The position numbers and the translations under genes were made by a program. Positions 62,305 to 64,000 of a DNA stretch of 64,000 nucleotides are shown one piece after another. The stretch's first letter is position 1; each line of letters begins with the position of its first letter. The notes under the pieces are model-generated. The model did no database searches. It saw only the letters and a list, made by a program, of their open reading frames with translations, and was not told the DNA's origin. Source of the DNA: Kutzneria kofuensis. Lineage in GTDB: Bacteria; Actinomycetota; Actinomycetes; Mycobacteriales; Pseudonocardiaceae. The stretch spans positions 62,001 to 126,000 of the forward strand of contig NZ_JACHIR010000004.1 in NCBI RefSeq assembly GCF_014203355.1. Direction: 5' to 3'.

Positions 62305-63336
62305 GTGACCGCTCTCGAGCTGTGCCCTGCACGCCCGACGCTCGCTGACGTCGCGCGGGCAGCCGGGGTGTCGTCGGCGACCGCGTCCCGGGTGCTCAAC
62401 GGTTTACCCAGAGTGCGCCCGGAGACCAGAAGGCAGGTCGAGTCCGCCATGGCCGCGTTGGGCTACGAACGCCAGCGCGCCGTCAAGGTGGCCGCCCAGG
62501 CGCGCACCCGGTCGATCGCGTTCGTGGTGTGCGAGGAGGGACTGAGGCTGTTCTCCGACCCGTACTTCGCGCGGGTCGTGGTCGGGGTCAACCGGGTGGT
62601 GACCGCCGCCGGGTTGCAACTGGTGCTGCTGCCAGTTCCGTCCACAAGGGACTGTCAGGCGCCGGCCATGCACTACCTGAGCGGCGGTCACGTCGACGGC
62701 GCGCTGTTCGTCAGCATGCACGGCCGCAGTCCGCTCGACCTCGACCGGATCGACGTTCCCGTGGTCATCGGCGGCCGGCCGGTGCTCGACGGCGAGGACG
62801 GTCAGGTCTCCTACGTCGACGCGGACAACCTCGGTGGCGCGGCGAAGGCGGTTCGCCACCTCGTCGACAGCGGACGGTCCGTGATCGCCACCGTGGCGGG
62901 GCCGCGGGACATGACCGTGGGACTGGACCGGCTCGCCGGCTACCGCCGGGTCATGGCCGACGCGGAACGGTCCGACCACGGGCTGGTGTTCTTCGGCGAC
63001 TTCAGCCAGGCGTCCGGTGAGCACGCCGCGGTGCGGCTGCTGGAACGCCGGCCCGATGTGGACGCCATCTTCACCGCGTCGGACCTGATGGCCGTCGGCG
63101 TGCTGCGCGCGCTGCGCCGGGCCGGCCGCCGCGTGCCCGACGACGTCGCCGTGATCGGCTTCGACGACCTGCCGATCGGGCGGCACACCGATCCGCCGCT
63201 GACCACCGTCCGCCAGCCGGTCGAGGAGATGGGCGCCCGGATGACCCGGGAACTGCTCGCCCTGATCGCCGGCGGGTCGTCCGGGCCACGCCGTGTCGTG
63301 CTCGACACGGAGCTCGTGCTGCGCGCCTCGGCGTGA
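62305..63336 (+). CDS. LacI-family sugar-responsive repressor
   Basis: A 343-aa regulator. The HTH is TLADVARAAGVSSATASRVLNG, followed by a hinge helix and a periplasmic-binding-like sugar domain (VIGFDDLPIGRHTDPPLTTV). The GTG at 62305 is chosen because AGGTGGAG precedes it; a GTG 12 bases upstream is possible. It lies between the expansin-like and GH12 genes and could repress this end of the island. Confidence 0.9.
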   Translation: MTALELCPARPTLADVARAAGVSSATASRVLNGLPRVRPETRRQVESAMAALGYERQRAVKVAAQARTRSIAFVVCEEGLRLFSDPYFARVVVGVNRVVTAAGLQLVLLPVPSTRDCQAPAMHYLSGGHVDGALFVSMHGRSPLDLDRIDVPVVIGGRPVLDGEDGQVSYVDADNLGGAAKAVRHLVDSGRSVIATVAGPRDMTVGLDRLAGYRRVMADAERSDHGLVFFGDFSQASGEHAAVRLLERRPDVDAIFTASDLMAVGVLRALRRAGRRVPDDVAVIGFDDLPIGRHTDPPLTTVRQPVEEMGARMTRELLALIAGGSSGPRRVVLDTELVLRASA

Positions 63337-63471
63337 TGGACACAGCGGACACCGCGTTGGTTCCGGGAACACACGATCGGCCGATCGGAGAACAACTCCG
63401 CGGCGGTGTCCGTTTCCTGGGCATCCGATAGCGGACACTCTTCGGGAATTCCGTCACGAGCGCCCGAGCGG

Positions 63472-63515
63472 GGCGCCGATGGCGGCCGGGCGATTCGCCG
63501 GCCGCCATCGGCGCC
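63472..63515. terminator. 18-bp perfect hairpin, bidirectional terminator
   Basis: Arms at 63472-63489 and 63498-63515 are exact reverse complements (18 of 18) with an 8-base loop, between the convergent LacI and GH12 genes. Confidence 0.7.
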
Positions 63516-63544
63516 ACTGTTCTCCAGCGTCGCGGAGCGGATGG

Positions 63545-64000
63545 TCAGGACGAGGAGACGGAGAAGCTGTTCGAGACGAAGTTCATGCCACCGCTCGACG
63601 AGGTGATCTCGAAGCCGAACTGCACGTCGCCGAGGGTGACGTCGCCGTACCAGCCCTTCGACTTGATCCAGTTCAGCACCGCCTTGACGTCCACCGACCC
63701 CGAGTTCGTGTTGCCGTGGCGCAGGAAGGAGAACACCGCGTTCGATCCGTTCGAGCCCTTGTAGACGTCCCAGGTGTGGCCGCCGACCGACACCGTGGTC
63801 TGGTAGCTGCCGATCGGGCCGACCGCGCCGGTCTTGTTCATCCACAACATGATCTCGTACGCGTTGTTGTTGGCCCAGATGTCGTACGCCGTCTCGTAGG
63901 CGCCGCTGCCCGGCACCGAGACGTTGAACGTGCTGGTGACACTGCCCAGCGAGCTCAGCGTGCGGCCGATGGTGCGCCCGGAGTGCGGGTACGACTTCAC
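63545..64000 (-). CDS. GH12 endoglucanase, C-terminal part (cut by window edge)
   Basis: The last 151 residues of a GH12 beta-1,4-endoglucanase or xyloglucanase; the gene enters from the right edge. Nucleophile Glu lies in AYEIMLWMN and acid/base Glu in QFGFEITSS. The protein ends shortly after the catalytic domain (NSFSVSSS), so it has no lectin tail, in contrast to most hydrolases here. Confidence 0.9.
   Translation of the reverse strand: MKSYPHSGRTIGRTLSSLGSVTSTFNVSVPGSGAYETAYDIWANNNAYEIMLWMNKTGAVGPIGSYQTTVSVGGHTWDVYKGSNGSNAVFSFLRHGNTNSGSVDVKAVLNWIKSKGWYGDVTLGDVQFGFEITSSSGGMNFVSNSFSVSSS

Overview
The window comes from a high-GC filamentous actinomycete. Evidence is the strong G/C bias at third codon positions, GTG starts, SARP-like and AraC/GlxA regulators, NRPS genes and many secreted, ricin-tailed polysaccharide enzymes. 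A Pseudonocardiales-type soil organism is plausible, but no rRNA or other marker gene fixes the taxon.

Region 1 (about 1-18.8 kb, all minus strand) is the 3' part of a nonribosomal peptide/polyketide cluster read leftward as one tightly packed operon. It starts with a three-module NRPS (A-T-C-A-T-E-C-A-T). Next comes a KS-[degenerate AT]-T-C-A-T-C/E-like hybrid, a KASIII-like enzyme, a free ACP, an acyl-CoA/ACP dehydrogenase and an FkbH-like protein that runs to the left edge. The last three resemble part of the alkoxy/hydroxymalonyl-ACP extender-unit route. They fit a KS module that has lost its own acyltransferase.

Region 2 (18.8-19.7 kb) holds the NRPS control region, what looks like the frameshifted tail of an AfsR/SARP-type regulator, and the promoter and leader of the next gene.

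Region 3 (19.7-64 kb) is a plant cell wall degradation island. Thirteen secreted enzymes end in a ricin-type beta-trefoil (CBM13-like) module: three GH54 arabinofuranosidases, two GH10 xylanases, two CE1-type esterases, a CE3-type esterase, a GH59 galactocerebrosidase homologue, a GH29 fucosidase, a GH-A enzyme, a beta-helix enzyme and a cutinase/PET-hydrolase homologue. Two FN3-CBM2 enzymes, an expansin-like protein and a GH12 endoglucanase (cut by the right edge) complete the set. A vanA-small ORF-vanB operon with an IclR regulator sits inside the island and fits use of methoxylated aromatics released from lignocellulose. Further right are a sugar ABC importer (no ATPase gene) with a cytoplasmic enzyme and a GntR regulator, two GlxA-type regulators, an AraC regulator, a cupin, a PhyH dioxygenase with a coupled 91-aa protein, and a LacI repressor.

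The logic is extracellular debranching and de-esterification of xylan, arabinan or pectin, uptake of oligosaccharides, and intracellular processing. A palindromic TGAAACTTACA-type element recurs upstream of several of the hydrolase genes and may tie them into one regulon. Strong perfect hairpins separate convergent units.
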